Notes under the pieces: generated by a model
Told to the model about the DNA's origin: nothing
The model's input: the letters and a program-made list of their open reading frames with translations, nothing else
The model's database searches: none
Position numbers and translations under genes: made by a program
Shown: piece by piece, positions 1-7,768 of the stretch
Numbering within the stretch: the stretch's first letter is position 1
How the letters are laid out: every line of letters starts with the position of its first letter
Source: JALHOM01 sp964444225
GTDB lineage: Bacteria; Patescibacteriota; Saccharimonadia; Saccharimonadales; 2-12-FULL-41-12
Assembly: GCA_964444225.1 (NCBI GenBank)
Contig: CAYUFM010000001.1
Coordinates: 71,173 to 135,172, forward strand
Length of the DNA: 64,000 bases
Direction of reading: 5' to 3'

Positions 1-181
1 GAGGCGCTGTTGATACAGGGCCATCTTTTATGATGTCTGGGTGAGAATCTTCTGTCTCTCCTACTATCTCCGATTCATCCACCTCCATGTATTCAGCGAC
101 TTTTTTCTGAACTTCAGGATCAACAACTTGACCTAAAAAGGTAAGCTCTTCACTATTATCAGATTTTTTTGATTTTGCCAT
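1..181 (-). CDS. Hypothetical acidic protein, N-terminal part only
   Basis: This reading frame starts at an ATG at 181 on the minus strand and runs off the left edge of the window, so only the first 60 residues are visible. They begin MAKSKKSDNSEELTFLGQ and are hydrophilic and rich in Asp, Glu and Lys, with no signal peptide or membrane segment. I do not recognise the family. The start is supported by a TATAAT hexamer seven bases upstream, a spacing seen at many other genes here, which implies a leaderless message. No Shine-Dalgarno precedes the ATG. Confidence 0.6.
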   Translation of the reverse strand, partial: MAKSKKSDNSEELTFLGQVVDPEVQKKVAEYMEVDESEIVGETEDSHPDIIKDGPVSTAP

Positions 182-188
182 TGTTTTT

Positions 189-194
189 ATTATA
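189..194 (-). promoter_or_regulatory. -10 element, leaderless promoter for the gene ending at 181
   Basis: TATAAT on the minus strand with seven bases between it and the ATG, so transcription should begin at or next to the start codon. No good -35 is visible. Confidence 0.5.
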
Positions 195-235
195 AATGCT
201 TCTAGGTAAAGAATACCAGAAAATGCTAGTGTTTT

Positions 236-361
236 CTAGAGAGAAAGGCGGTTTATGTCTTGAGAACGTAGGATTGCTTCTTTTACGCTAGTTTTTGTGG
301 AACCAGCCTTTCGTGCAGATTGCTTTGCTAGTGTATTTATTGAGCTCAGAACTAAAGTCAA
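236..361 (-). CDS. Possible 41-residue basic peptide
   Basis: An open frame of 41 codons starts with TTG at 361 and ends with TAG at 236-238. It fills most of the 219-base gap between the two flanking genes. The peptide is basic and polar in its second half (it includes KQSARKAGSTKTSVKEA), as expected for a coding sequence. A stop lies three codons before the TTG, so the frame cannot be longer. A weak AAGAAG stands just before the start. No family is recognised. It could equally be a chance frame or the remnant of a longer gene. Confidence 0.25.
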   Translation of the reverse strand: MTLVLSSINTLAKQSARKAGSTKTSVKEAILRSQDINRLSL

Positions 362-388
362 TTCTTCTTAAAAAGTCGGTTTATCGGA

Positions 389-394
389 TATAAT
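389..394 (+). promoter_or_regulatory. -10 element, leaderless promoter for the subtilase
   Basis: TATAAT with six bases before the ATG at 401 and no Shine-Dalgarno in between. Confidence 0.55.
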
Positions 395-400
395 TATGAT

Positions 401-2128
401 ATGAGGAAGGCAAGCAAGTTTGGGTTGATAATTATTCTGGTTTTACTAAGCTTTTTTTACCTTAGAAGTCCCAGTACACCGCCCACTCCCCCAACTACTT
501 ATAAGCCTCTGGCCCTACAAAGCATCACAACCTCAAAAATCGAGACAAATAAAGACCAGGCTTTATTAAAATCTTCAGAAAAAATTACAGAAACCAATCA
601 ATTAAGTTCAATTTCAGGCAAACAACCAAAAACCGAAATTGTTACTAATGGCACAACTTACCCAAATCGCATATATAGCCCTATGCTAGCGCCAAACGAT
701 CCTTCCTACAACCAGTGGTGGGTTGCCCCTAATGATATGACCAGCGTTTGGGATGTACCTGCCGGGACTTACCAAACTAAAATTGCAGTTATCGACACAG
801 GTTTTGCGCTAAATCATCAGGAGTTTGCTGGTCGCTGGGCTACTAACAGTGGCGAGACAGGATTGGCTGTTGGTGAAGAACCAAGTGATCTTAACTGTAC
901 TGACCAAGGTCTGCCTCTGGACAGATCTTGCAATAATATTGATGATAACTTTGACCAAATTCTAGATAATGAAACTGGCCCAACAACAGAACAAAATCCT
1001 TCTGATCGCAACTGTACTGACCAAGGTCTGCCTCTGGACAGATCTTGCAATAATATTGATGACGATGGCAATAACTACAAGGATGACGTTACTGGTTGGG
1101 ATTTTGCTAATTTCGACTCTAGTGTACAAGCCGGGCAAATAAACCCCACAGGTAGCGGCACAACACACGGCACAATGGTTGCAGGGATTTTGGGCGCTAC
1201 AGGCAATAATGGCGTAGGTATTGCAGGCGTTAATTGGCATACAAAAATCTTGCCAATCCAAGCGCTAGACGACGACAGTTATGGTGACAGTTTTACTGTT
1301 GGACAAGCAGTTTACTACGCAGTAGACCAAGGCGCAGATATTATTAGCATTAGCCTGGGAACAAGCACAAATGACCCATACATGCGAGCTGCCATACTCT
1401 ACGCCCTAGACCACGGAACGATCGTCGTTGCATCTACGGGCAATAGTGGCTGTGACTGCATATCGTACCCGGCAAACTACCCAGAAGTTGTAGCTGTAGG
1501 TGCAGTAAATTCTACTGGTAGCCCTGCGAGTTTTAGCAATTTTGGGTCACAACTAGATGTCTTGGCCCCTGGTCAGACTATGGCTTCGCCTACCTATACA
1601 TCAGGCAACCAGGTAAGTGCTTACGCGAGCAATATTGCAGGCACTTCATTTTCTACGCCCTTCTTTAGCGGAGTCTTAGGACTAGCTAAAATGTCACAAC
1701 CAACCGCATCTTGGGAAGAATTAATTGGCGCAATGATGGAGAATTCTGACCGTCAGACACTAACATTAACTTCACCACGAACAAACACTCTAGGTTTTGG
1801 AGTGACTAGAGTCAATACAATGCTAGACCGCTTGCGTCTTACAAATTCCGCAATTCAAAGAACCCAATTTAGCGGAACAATACTTGGTTCTAAACTGACC
1901 TATCAGTGTGAGGGCGTCACTATACCGGCCACCAGATTATATGAATTAACAAAATATGGACTTTATAACTACACGACAAACCCACGCGAACTTTCAAAAG
2001 CCATACAAAATGGCTGGACTTCAAAAGAAATTGCCTATACCTGCATTGGACTAGCAAGCGATAATGTTTCTGTTATTAGAAATCTAAGTCTAACTTCAGA
2101 GCTTCATAACTTGACCCAAAAGAACTAA
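401..2128 (+). CDS. Membrane-anchored subtilisin-like serine protease (peptidase S8)
   Basis: A 575-residue secreted or membrane-anchored subtilase. Residues 8-21 form an N-terminal hydrophobic segment, followed by a Pro/Thr-rich stretch. The catalytic triad is readable: Asp132 in VIDTG, His256 in THGTMVAG and Ser416 in GTSFSTPF, with the oxyanion Asn348 in STGNSG. Between Asp and His lies a calcium-loop-like insertion (DDDGNNYKDDVTGWDF) typical of many subtilases. Here it is preceded by an extra near-identical copy of its Cys-containing lead-in. About 110 residues after the catalytic domain are unassigned. The likely role is extracellular protein processing or degradation of host-derived protein. 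It stands alone behind its own leaderless promoter and converges with the CBS-domain gene. Confidence 0.93.
   Translation: MRKASKFGLIIILVLLSFFYLRSPSTPPTPPTTYKPLALQSITTSKIETNKDQALLKSSEKITETNQLSSISGKQPKTEIVTNGTTYPNRIYSPMLAPNDPSYNQWWVAPNDMTSVWDVPAGTYQTKIAVIDTGFALNHQEFAGRWATNSGETGLAVGEEPSDLNCTDQGLPLDRSCNNIDDNFDQILDNETGPTTEQNPSDRNCTDQGLPLDRSCNNIDDDGNNYKDDVTGWDFANFDSSVQAGQINPTGSGTTHGTMVAGILGATGNNGVGIAGVNWHTKILPIQALDDDSYGDSFTVGQAVYYAVDQGADIISISLGTSTNDPYMRAAILYALDHGTIVVASTGNSGCDCISYPANYPEVVAVGAVNSTGSPASFSNFGSQLDVLAPGQTMASPTYTSGNQVSAYASNIAGTSFSTPFFSGVLGLAKMSQPTASWEELIGAMMENSDRQTLTLTSPRTNTLGFGVTRVNTMLDRLRLTNSAIQRTQFSGTILGSKLTYQCEGVTIPATRLYELTKYGLYNYTTNPRELSKAIQNGWTSKEIAYTCIGLASDNVSVIRNLSLTSELHNLTQKN
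893..1062 (+). repeat. Intragenic direct repeat, 53 bp twice at 117-bp spacing
   Basis: Bases 893-945 and 1010-1062 are identical. The offset of 117 bp is 39 codons, so the repeat is in frame. It duplicates the segment NCTDQGLPLDRSCNNIDD (residues 165-182 and 204-221) of the subtilase, just before the calcium-loop-like motif. The identity at silent positions points to a recent duplication or gene conversion. Confidence 0.9.
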
Positions 2129-2137
2129 TATATGCAC

Positions 2138-3052
2138 CTAGCCTAAAAGCTCTGACAAAACCTTACTTATGCCGATTACCCCAACCATCTTTTGATCATC
2201 ACCTCGCACAATATATAGTTGCTGTTTTGATTTTATAAATAACTCTAGAGCTACTTGTAGTGAATCGACTTCGGTGAGTTCATGGACTTCTTGACTTATA
2301 GCCCATGCAACTTTCCCGCTGGTACGTTTTTCTATGAGTTCATCCAGGTCTAGAATGCCAATGATATTAGATTTCTTGTCTTTATAGACTGGGAAGTGGC
2401 GTTGACCAGTTTTATGTAGTTCATCGATCAAAATTGTGCCGATTGTTTCTTCGCTACTAACCAATCTGACATCTTTTTTAGCAAGCATATAGTCGGCAAC
2501 TTTTTTATCGCTAAATCCTAAAGCCCGGACTGCCAGCTGGAGCTTCTCATTAGAGATACGGTTAAATTTCATACCTTTTTGATCATTAATAAGCTGAATT
2601 AAGTCATCTAATTCATATAGTTTGTGGTCTTGTTTGTCGGTAAAATACTTAGAAATAAACCTGGAAACGGACCTTAAATAAGGCTTAGTTTTGGTTATAA
2701 GTTTGAAAAAAGGCTTAGATAAGGTTTTAGCCAACCGATTTTTAAACGGCAAATATTTAGTACCAAGAAGATATAGAATTACTAAAACTGCGCTTATTAA
2801 AGTAGCTAGCCAGGGGCTAAAATTAGCATTTGCTATATATACAGCTCCAAAAAACGCAGTAAAGCCAAAAATCTTTAAATAAAACTGTGCTACTGGCAGA
2901 TCTTTTGAAATGGCCCAGTTGAGGCTATCTTGCGGTTTACTTGTTTTTGAACGACGTTTCAGCTCTATCTCAGGTACAGCACCATAATACCTAGATAGTA
3001 TGGCAAAAATAAGTCCTACTAAAAAAAGCAGAAGAAGAATACCAATATCCAT
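2138..3052 (-). CDS. CBS-domain-pair membrane protein (CNNM/CorC-like)
   Basis: A 304-residue protein with an N-terminal membrane helix (residues 3-22), two further hydrophobic segments around residues 60-100, a basic linker, and a C-terminal CBS pair from about residue 185. The CBS part shows the pattern ADYMLAKKDVRLVSSEETIG, then FPVYKDKKSNIIGILDLDEL, then a second unit ending VGVIGISKVLSELL. This resembles the CBS module of CNNM/HlyC/CorC proteins, which sense adenine nucleotides and are linked to Mg or Co efflux. The membrane part is shorter than the usual DUF21 domain, so the transport role is uncertain. It converges with the subtilase nine bases away. Confidence 0.75.
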   Translation of the reverse strand: MDIGILLLLFLVGLIFAILSRYYGAVPEIELKRRSKTSKPQDSLNWAISKDLPVAQFYLKIFGFTAFFGAVYIANANFSPWLATLISAVLVILYLLGTKYLPFKNRLAKTLSKPFFKLITKTKPYLRSVSRFISKYFTDKQDHKLYELDDLIQLINDQKGMKFNRISNEKLQLAVRALGFSDKKVADYMLAKKDVRLVSSEETIGTILIDELHKTGQRHFPVYKDKKSNIIGILDLDELIEKRTSGKVAWAISQEVHELTEVDSLQVALELFIKSKQQLYIVRGDDQKMVGVIGISKVLSELLG

Positions 3053-3058
3053 AACTAC

Positions 3059-3064
3059 ATTATA
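3059..3064 (-). promoter_or_regulatory. -10 element, leaderless promoter for the CBS protein
   Basis: Minus-strand TATAAT with six bases before the ATG at 3052 and no Shine-Dalgarno. Confidence 0.55.
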
Positions 3065-3111
3065 GTGCTTTTTTGTTATTATAGATGTAGTTAATACTTG
3101 GAAGGAAAATA

Positions 3112-3753
3112 GTGAGCAAACAATTTATAGCAATTTTGATAGTTATTATAGGTGGATTATTCGCAATATTAGCATTTACAGGCAAAGATAAGTCAAATAA
3201 CCAATCTAGTAGTACCTCAAGTTCTCAGCCTACCTCTCACAAAGCTGGCAAAGCTGATAGTAAAGTTGTATTGCAAGAGTTTGGCGATTTCCAATGTCCA
3301 GCTTGCAAAGCCTACTCCACTATTATTCAACAACTGAAAAACGAGTATGGTGACAGAGTTGCTTTTCAATTTAGCCACTTTCCACTCACTCAAATACATA
3401 CCAATGCTTTTATAAGTAGTCGTGCCGCAGAAGCTGCTGGAAAACAAGGTAAATTTTTTGAAATGCATGATTTGTTATATGAGCAACAAGACTCATGGTC
3501 CCAGGTCGCTGATCCAACTTCTATCTTTGTAAGTTTTGCGACTCAGCTCGGTTTAAACGCCGAACAATTCAAAACCGATATGGTAGCTAGCGCCACAACC
3601 GAGGCAATCAATGCCGACCGTAAAGTGGCTCAAGATTTAGGGTCGTCAGGCACACCAACTTTTGTACTAAACGGTAAGAAAATGGATAAAAGTCCAACAA
3701 GCATAGAAGAATTCAAGAAGATATTAGATGAAGCTTTAGCTGCAAATCAATAA
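3112..3753 (+). CDS. DsbA-family thioredoxin-fold oxidoreductase, membrane-anchored
   Basis: A 213-residue protein starting with GTG, preceded by a good GAAGGA Shine-Dalgarno. Residues 5-22 are a membrane anchor, followed by a Ser/Gln/Thr-rich linker and a DsbA-type thioredoxin fold. The active site is Cys62-Pro-Ala-Cys65 in FGDFQCPACKAY. The cis-Pro loop is SGTPTFVLNG near the C-terminus. It should act outside the membrane as a thiol-disulfide oxidase or isomerase. Cys-containing secreted proteins elsewhere in the window, such as the subtilase, the wall hydrolases and the pilin at 57552, are plausible substrates. It resembles the DsbA/BdbD/NhaA-linked group rather than classical periplasmic DsbA. 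Confidence 0.9.
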   Translation: MSKQFIAILIVIIGGLFAILAFTGKDKSNNQSSSTSSSQPTSHKAGKADSKVVLQEFGDFQCPACKAYSTIIQQLKNEYGDRVAFQFSHFPLTQIHTNAFISSRAAEAAGKQGKFFEMHDLLYEQQDSWSQVADPTSIFVSFATQLGLNAEQFKTDMVASATTEAINADRKVAQDLGSSGTPTFVLNGKKMDKSPTSIEEFKKILDEALAANQ

Positions 3754-3839
3754 TATAAATACTCTTGCCACTTTGGCTTTTTTACGTGAACCTTAACTAC
3801 TGCCCGGGCGCTGGACATGTACTTTACTTTTACTGACAT
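3747..3839 (-). CDS. Possible 30-residue basic peptide
   Basis: An ATG-started 30-codon frame on the minus strand encodes a Val/Lys-rich peptide (it starts MSVKVKYMSSARAVVKVHV) and ends seven bases inside the 3' end of the DsbA-like gene. Its composition is coding-like, but there is no clear Shine-Dalgarno or -10 at the usual distance. The same DNA could instead be a weak terminator for the DsbA-like gene: GCCA, three bases, TGGC, then six T at 3767-3783. Confidence 0.2.
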   Translation of the reverse strand: MSVKVKYMSSARAVVKVHVKKPKWQEYLYY

Positions 3840-4017
3840 GGATTCTCACTCTCCCAAAAACACAAATATGCCCTTTTTGTGAGGACTCTACTGTATTCAA
3901 TTTTTAATATTTTTATGTTTTGTTAACTCAAGGTTTGCAGTCTCTGGTTGCGCGCCTTATTAGTACTAAAGATAATACACCTACAAGCATAAGCATGTCA
4001 ACACGGCATCCGCACCG

Positions 4018-4139
4018 GATTGAAGCTTTTGGGTTTCTCAATCGCAAGAATACTGCGAATGCCTGCTTGATATATTTTTTCGGCAAAGTGCCCGGAGAGG
4101 GAGAAACTCAAAAGTTTCAAAGTAAGGTCAGATTTTTTT
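4018..4139 (+). ncRNA. Candidate structured RNA with a 20-bp closing stem
   Basis: Bases 4020-4039 pair with 4101-4120 over 20 positions without a mismatch if the RNA is read from the plus strand, with two G-U wobbles (4025-4115 and 4032-4108). On the minus strand these two would be C-A mismatches, so the plus strand is favoured. Inside the closing stem lie two small hairpins: 4042-4046 with 4054-4058, and 4082-4085 with 4089-4092. A run of seven T (4133-4139) follows, as at an intrinsic terminator. It matches none of tRNA, tmRNA, RNase P, SRP RNA or 6S that I can recognise. The 5' end is unknown; a weak TATGTT at 3914-3919 could be a -10. The rest of the 374-base gap (3754-4127) shows nothing else clear. 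Confidence 0.35.
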
Positions 4140-4586
4140 ATGAAGGAAATTATTGATACTGCTAATTCCAGATTTACGACGTTCGTGCTCTTGCTTAATG
4201 CGTTTGTGTAGTTTTTGCATTACATCACTGTGCTCTTGTTTAGCATGGATTGCTTGGAATTCTTTGTCCAGTTCGGCTAGTTCTTCGTCGCTCAATACTT
4301 CGAGGTCTATAAAAGCATTTCTGGCTTGGGTCGAACGGATTAACTCATCCAGCTTTAATTGCATAGCTTTGCCATCACGATTTTGCGTATTTTGGATCAA
4401 GAAAACCATTAAAAAAGTAATAATAGTTGTGCTGGTGTTAATAACTAATTGCCACGTATCAGAAAAATCAAAGTAAGGCCCAGTTGATAGCCAAAGCACA
4501 ACTATTAAAAGCGCCAGTAAAAAAGCGTTTGCCGAGCCTGCAACAACCGAAACTTTGGCAGCAAATTTTCTAAAAATTTCTTTCAT
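4128..4586 (-). CDS. Low-affinity iron permease family membrane protein
   Basis: A 152-residue protein with two membrane helices, at about residues 18-36 and 48-63, followed by a long charged helical tail rich in Glu, Lys and Arg. The segment TSTTIITFLMVFLIQNTQNR followed by D and K, and the downstream KLDELIRS, are characteristic of the family annotated as low-affinity iron permease (PF04120). Transport by such a small protein is not well established, so the name is a family label rather than a function. It sits alone between the candidate structured RNA and the divergent Kef-type gene. Start choice is supported by a -10 nine bases upstream. Confidence 0.8.
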   Translation of the reverse strand: MKEIFRKFAAKVSVVAGSANAFLLALLIVVLWLSTGPYFDFSDTWQLVINTSTTIITFLMVFLIQNTQNRDGKAMQLKLDELIRSTQARNAFIDLEVLSDEELAELDKEFQAIHAKQEHSDVMQKLHKRIKQEHERRKSGISSINNFLHKKI

Positions 4587-4595
4587 TATGTTGAG

Positions 4596-4601
4596 AGTAT
4601 A
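4596..4601 (-). promoter_or_regulatory. -10 element, leaderless promoter
   Basis: Minus-strand TATACT, nine bases before the ATG at 4586, with no Shine-Dalgarno. Confidence 0.5.
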
Positions 4602-4634
4602 ACAAAAAACCTTTTATCTTTATGCTTTTATCAT

Positions 4635-4640
4635 TATGCT
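4635..4640 (+). promoter_or_regulatory. -10 element for the Kef-type antiporter
   Basis: TATGCT with eight bases before the ATG at 4649. The position argues that 4649, not the in-frame ATG at 4622 upstream of the hexamer, is the true start. Confidence 0.45.
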
Positions 4641-4648
4641 ATCTATAT

Positions 4649-6331
4649 ATGGAATCGGTATTTACTGAACTGAGCCTGGTGATAATTATTACTGTGGCTG
4701 TTTCTATCATCATGAAGATCATCAAACAACCTTTGATATTGGGTTATATTCTAGCCGGGCTTTTGGTTGGACCACCCGGGCTAGACTTGATACATTCGAC
4801 CGAACTATTTGACTCTTTCTCTGAGATTGGTATAGCCCTACTGCTCTTTATTATCGGAATGGGCATGCATATCGGCGAGTATAAAAAACTAGGCAAGATA
4901 GTATTGCTGGCAGCAATAAACTCACTGCTGTTTATTACTATGCTCGGGTTCTCTACGGCAACACTCTTTGGCTACACCAAGACAGAGGCATTTATTATTG
5001 GTTTGGCCTTATTCTTTAGTAGCACAATTATTATTGTTAAAATTTTATCCGATAAGAAAGAGCAAAATCGCCTCCACGGCCAAATAGCTATAGGTATAAT
5101 TCTAGTTGAAGACTTGATCGCAACGCTTGCTCTTTTGTTTGTGGTGGCTGGCAAGGGCGGTGGACTCGATGGAGCCGAGTTAGTTTTCTTAGGTGCCAAG
5201 GCAATCTTCTTATTACTGTTCTTGATGCTATGTAGCAAACTATTCTTGCCAAAAGTTGTTAAATACATGGCCAGCAATCAAGAACTTTTGTTTCTGTCGG
5301 CCATTGCGTGGGGATTTGGCATCGCAACATTGTTCGAAAAAGCTGGTTTCTCAATAGAAATCGGCGCTCTTTTTGCTGGCGTTGCCCTAGCCAACTCACC
5401 ATTTGTCCAGGAAATATCAGCTCGGTTGCGTCCTCTTAGAGATTTCTTTATAGTAATTTTCTTTATCGCTCTGGGTGAGCAATTAGACGTATCAAGTCTG
5501 AGTGATGCAATTGCTCCGGCTCTTGCATTGTCTGCAATCGTAATTATTGGCAAGCCGTTCATCATAACTTTTACTTCAGGACTAATGGGCTACACTAAGC
5601 GCATTAGCTTTAAGGCCGGCATTAACCTCTCGCAAATTAGTGAGTTTTCTATAATTTTAGTGGTGCTTGCAGCCACAGAAGGCATTATTCGCCCAGAGAT
5701 CAGTTCGGTCATTACTATAGTCGCTATCATAACCATCGCTGCATCAACATACCTAATGCAGTATGACGACAAATTATTCATGTACTTTGACCGCATAAAA
5801 CTCAGAATGTTTGAAAAAGATGTTATCTACAAAGAAAAACGTTCTCCAAATTCTTACCAGAATATATTACTTGGCTATCACCATGGTGGTCATGAGTTTA
5901 TTAAAACATTTAAAGAAATGGGCAAAAAATTCTTGGTGGTAGATTATGACCCAGAAGTTATAGAAATTTTACAAAACCAAAAAATAGATTACCTTTATGG
6001 TGATGCCACCGACATCGAGCTATTACAAGAAGCCGGAATAGAAAAAAGTAAGATGGTTGTCTCTACGATCAATGACCATAATGCCAATGTTTTTATCGCA
6101 AATCTTATTAATCAGATAAATCCCGATGCATTGCTGATAGCTCATGCCAACAACATTAATGAAGCCACGGAGCTTTATGACCTTGGAGCAGCTTACGTGA
6201 TGATACCGCACCACGTTGGTACCGAGCGCATGAGTGCTCTAATTAAGCGTACTGGCGCCAATAAGGAAGAGTTTGCTAAGCACCGTGCTAAACATATAGC
6301 ATCTTTAGAATCTCACCTCAGAGATAGTTAA
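4649..6331 (+). CDS. Kef-type cation/proton antiporter with RCK (TrkA-N) domain
   Basis: A 560-residue monovalent cation:proton antiporter of the CPA2 group. The first 385 residues contain about twelve hydrophobic segments, beginning with the family motif KQPLILGYILAGLLVGPPGL. A cytosolic TrkA-N/RCK nucleotide-binding domain follows from about residue 405 (LLGYHHGGHEFIKTF, then FLVVDYDPE, then GDATD). The Rossmann glycine motif reads GYHHGG instead of the usual GYGRVG type, so nucleotide binding may be altered. The likely role is K+ or Na+ efflux and pH homeostasis, gated by NAD(H) or a related ligand. An in-frame ATG at 4622 exists, but the -10 element lies between the two. Confidence 0.9.
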   Translation: MESVFTELSLVIIITVAVSIIMKIIKQPLILGYILAGLLVGPPGLDLIHSTELFDSFSEIGIALLLFIIGMGMHIGEYKKLGKIVLLAAINSLLFITMLGFSTATLFGYTKTEAFIIGLALFFSSTIIIVKILSDKKEQNRLHGQIAIGIILVEDLIATLALLFVVAGKGGGLDGAELVFLGAKAIFLLLFLMLCSKLFLPKVVKYMASNQELLFLSAIAWGFGIATLFEKAGFSIEIGALFAGVALANSPFVQEISARLRPLRDFFIVIFFIALGEQLDVSSLSDAIAPALALSAIVIIGKPFIITFTSGLMGYTKRISFKAGINLSQISEFSIILVVLAATEGIIRPEISSVITIVAIITIAASTYLMQYDDKLFMYFDRIKLRMFEKDVIYKEKRSPNSYQNILLGYHHGGHEFIKTFKEMGKKFLVVDYDPEVIEILQNQKIDYLYGDATDIELLQEAGIEKSKMVVSTINDHNANVFIANLINQINPDALLIAHANNINEATELYDLGAAYVMIPHHVGTERMSALIKRTGANKEEFAKHRAKHIASLESHLRDS

Positions 6332-6432
6332 TGACCATTTGTTAATAACGAAAAACAGATCAATAAGTCATAAACCTTTAATTTTTTAGTGAACAAATGG
6401 ACTCTAGCTATTTCTCAAGACGCACAGATAAA

Positions 6433-7554
6433 TTAACAGCGTTTTTTAGAGCAACCGCAACTACCGGAAATAGTGGTTTTTGTTACCTTGGTCTTTACAT
6501 TCTTTGTTCCGCACTCCGGACATGATTTTGAAATAAATTCACAATCTTCACTGTCTGTTTTTTTGTCAAAATCACCATAGCCAAGTGCTCTCATCTCTTC
6601 TTCGCTGCTTGTTATAGTTACCCCGCAACCACTGTAGGTTCTGCCCCGTTCTTTGGCTAATCTGCCATAAAATTCCATTTCGGCAGCCGGTGAGATAAAT
6701 ACTAGTTTATTTTCTATAGCAACGATTGCTTGTTGTGGGTATTTAGATTTTTCTTCAAACCTTGCCTCAATCGTAGCCGCCAAATTTCTTTTGGCACCAG
6801 CATCTTTGGATGTTTCTAAGTATTCATTGATTAAGTCAGTTTGCTTACACGCAAAATCATAGGTATTACGATAGTCTGTTGGATTACGTCCAGCGTACCA
6901 CTCACCACCAAATTTTTGCATTAATTTATTATCATAAACAGTTGTTAAAGTATCGGTAAGTTTTGCGTGAAATTTTTCATCAATATCCACACTAATTCTC
7001 TGACCTAATAACTCACCGCGCATAGGTGAAACTCCAAAGAATTCATAAATCGACTCTAGGCCATCTCGGTCGCTTCGATCAAGACTTTGCGAGATCATAC
7101 TGATGGTACCGTTCAAAGACCGAGTTATTACCCTGAGCATAGTTTGTTGACGGGTGGTGTTGTACCCGCCAATATCGCTTTTGCCCTGCTTTAGTTCTTC
7201 AGGAAAATCAGAGACAACCACCATAGTGTTAGGAGCCTCTGGATCTTTGACCATTTCTATCATTTCGAGATACTCGTCCATCTCAATACGTCGCCTACGC
7301 AATTCAAAATTAAGTTCTGGTTGATCTAGGACTGTTTGCTCGGCACTTCTGACTGCTTTTCTAAAAATATCGCCAAGAGGTCGACCGTCCCTTCGAGAAA
7401 CCAGGTCTTCACCATCATAAATATACTCAAATGGTGTGCGCATATTACCGTCCAAGACTTCTGCAAGCCATGTTGTAGTATCATCAAACTCTGCAGTTTC
7501 GTGATTTATGCCTCTTGGATAAAATTCTTTTTTTTCAGCGAGTGCTAGGCTCAT
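6433..7554 (-). CDS. Conserved-looking Cys-tailed protein of unknown function, riboswitch-controlled
   Basis: A 373-residue soluble protein with no signal peptide or membrane segment. The body is charged and mixed alpha/beta (it includes MVVVSDFPEEL and GGYNTTRQQTMLRVI). The C-terminus is a likely zinc ribbon or redox tail: CPECG at about residue 348, then a basic stretch, then CGCSKKRC at the end. Earlier Cys residues occur in SGCGVTI and EDCEF. I do not recognise a characterised family. It is not a class II ribonucleotide reductase, although the Cys-rich tail is reminiscent of one. It is a single gene directly behind a cobalamin riboswitch that covers its Shine-Dalgarno, so its expression should respond to adenosylcobalamin. 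The start ATG is fixed by GAGAAGGG seven bases upstream. Confidence 0.85.
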   Translation of the reverse strand: MSLALAEKKEFYPRGINHETAEFDDTTTWLAEVLDGNMRTPFEYIYDGEDLVSRRDGRPLGDIFRKAVRSAEQTVLDQPELNFELRRRRIEMDEYLEMIEMVKDPEAPNTMVVVSDFPEELKQGKSDIGGYNTTRQQTMLRVITRSLNGTISMISQSLDRSDRDGLESIYEFFGVSPMRGELLGQRISVDIDEKFHAKLTDTLTTVYDNKLMQKFGGEWYAGRNPTDYRNTYDFACKQTDLINEYLETSKDAGAKRNLAATIEARFEEKSKYPQQAIVAIENKLVFISPAAEMEFYGRLAKERGRTYSGCGVTITSSEEEMRALGYGDFDKKTDSEDCEFISKSCPECGTKNVKTKVTKTTISGSCGCSKKRC

Positions 7555-7669
7555 AAAAATACCCTTCTCATCTCGAGCAAGGGCATATGCTTCTTTGCTC
7601 GGAAGACTTTATAGCTGTATCGGACTTTAACCGTTGCGGCACAGTTCCTGAGTTACTCAGGATTCCAGC
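7555..7669 (-). promoter_or_regulatory. Cobalamin (AdoCbl-type) riboswitch with translational expression platform
   Basis: Read on the minus strand. The aptamer core is 7669 down to 7614: a GCTG/CAGC closing stem, GGAA, a 7-bp P4 hairpin (TCCTGAG, loop TAA, CTCAGGA), then the hallmark ACTGTGCCGCAACGGT and AAGTCCGATAC. Downstream, CGAGCAA (7601-7595) can pair with TTGCTCG (7580-7574). Alternatively CCCTTGCTC (7583-7575) can pair with the Shine-Dalgarno GAGAAGGG (7569-7562) over eight pairs with one bulged G. The two hairpins share 7575-7580 and exclude each other, so ligand binding should switch translation. The core matches the established cobalamin riboswitch consensus; the switching model is my inference. 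Confidence 0.85.
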
Positions 7670-7768
7670 GTTTTTATTTATTAATGTAGATCAAGTTTAG
7701 CACACCACCCATAGTGTGTAAGCCGTAAAAAATACACCACATATCGCCTATGAGGCAAAATGTAGTGC

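Noticed and set aside
3920..4156. Open frame of 78 codons on the plus strand
   Set aside because: Composition is not coding-like, it overlaps the 3' end of the iron-permease-family gene, and the region forms a base-paired RNA structure instead.
6335..6400. 9-bp inverted repeat CCATTTGTT/AACAAATGG after the Kef-type gene
   Set aside because: The loop is about 48 bases and there is no T tract, so it does not look like a terminator or operator.
6433..7554. Class II (B12-dependent) ribonucleotide reductase
   Set aside because: Only the Cys-rich tail is similar; the protein is 373 residues and lacks the reductase barrel motifs.
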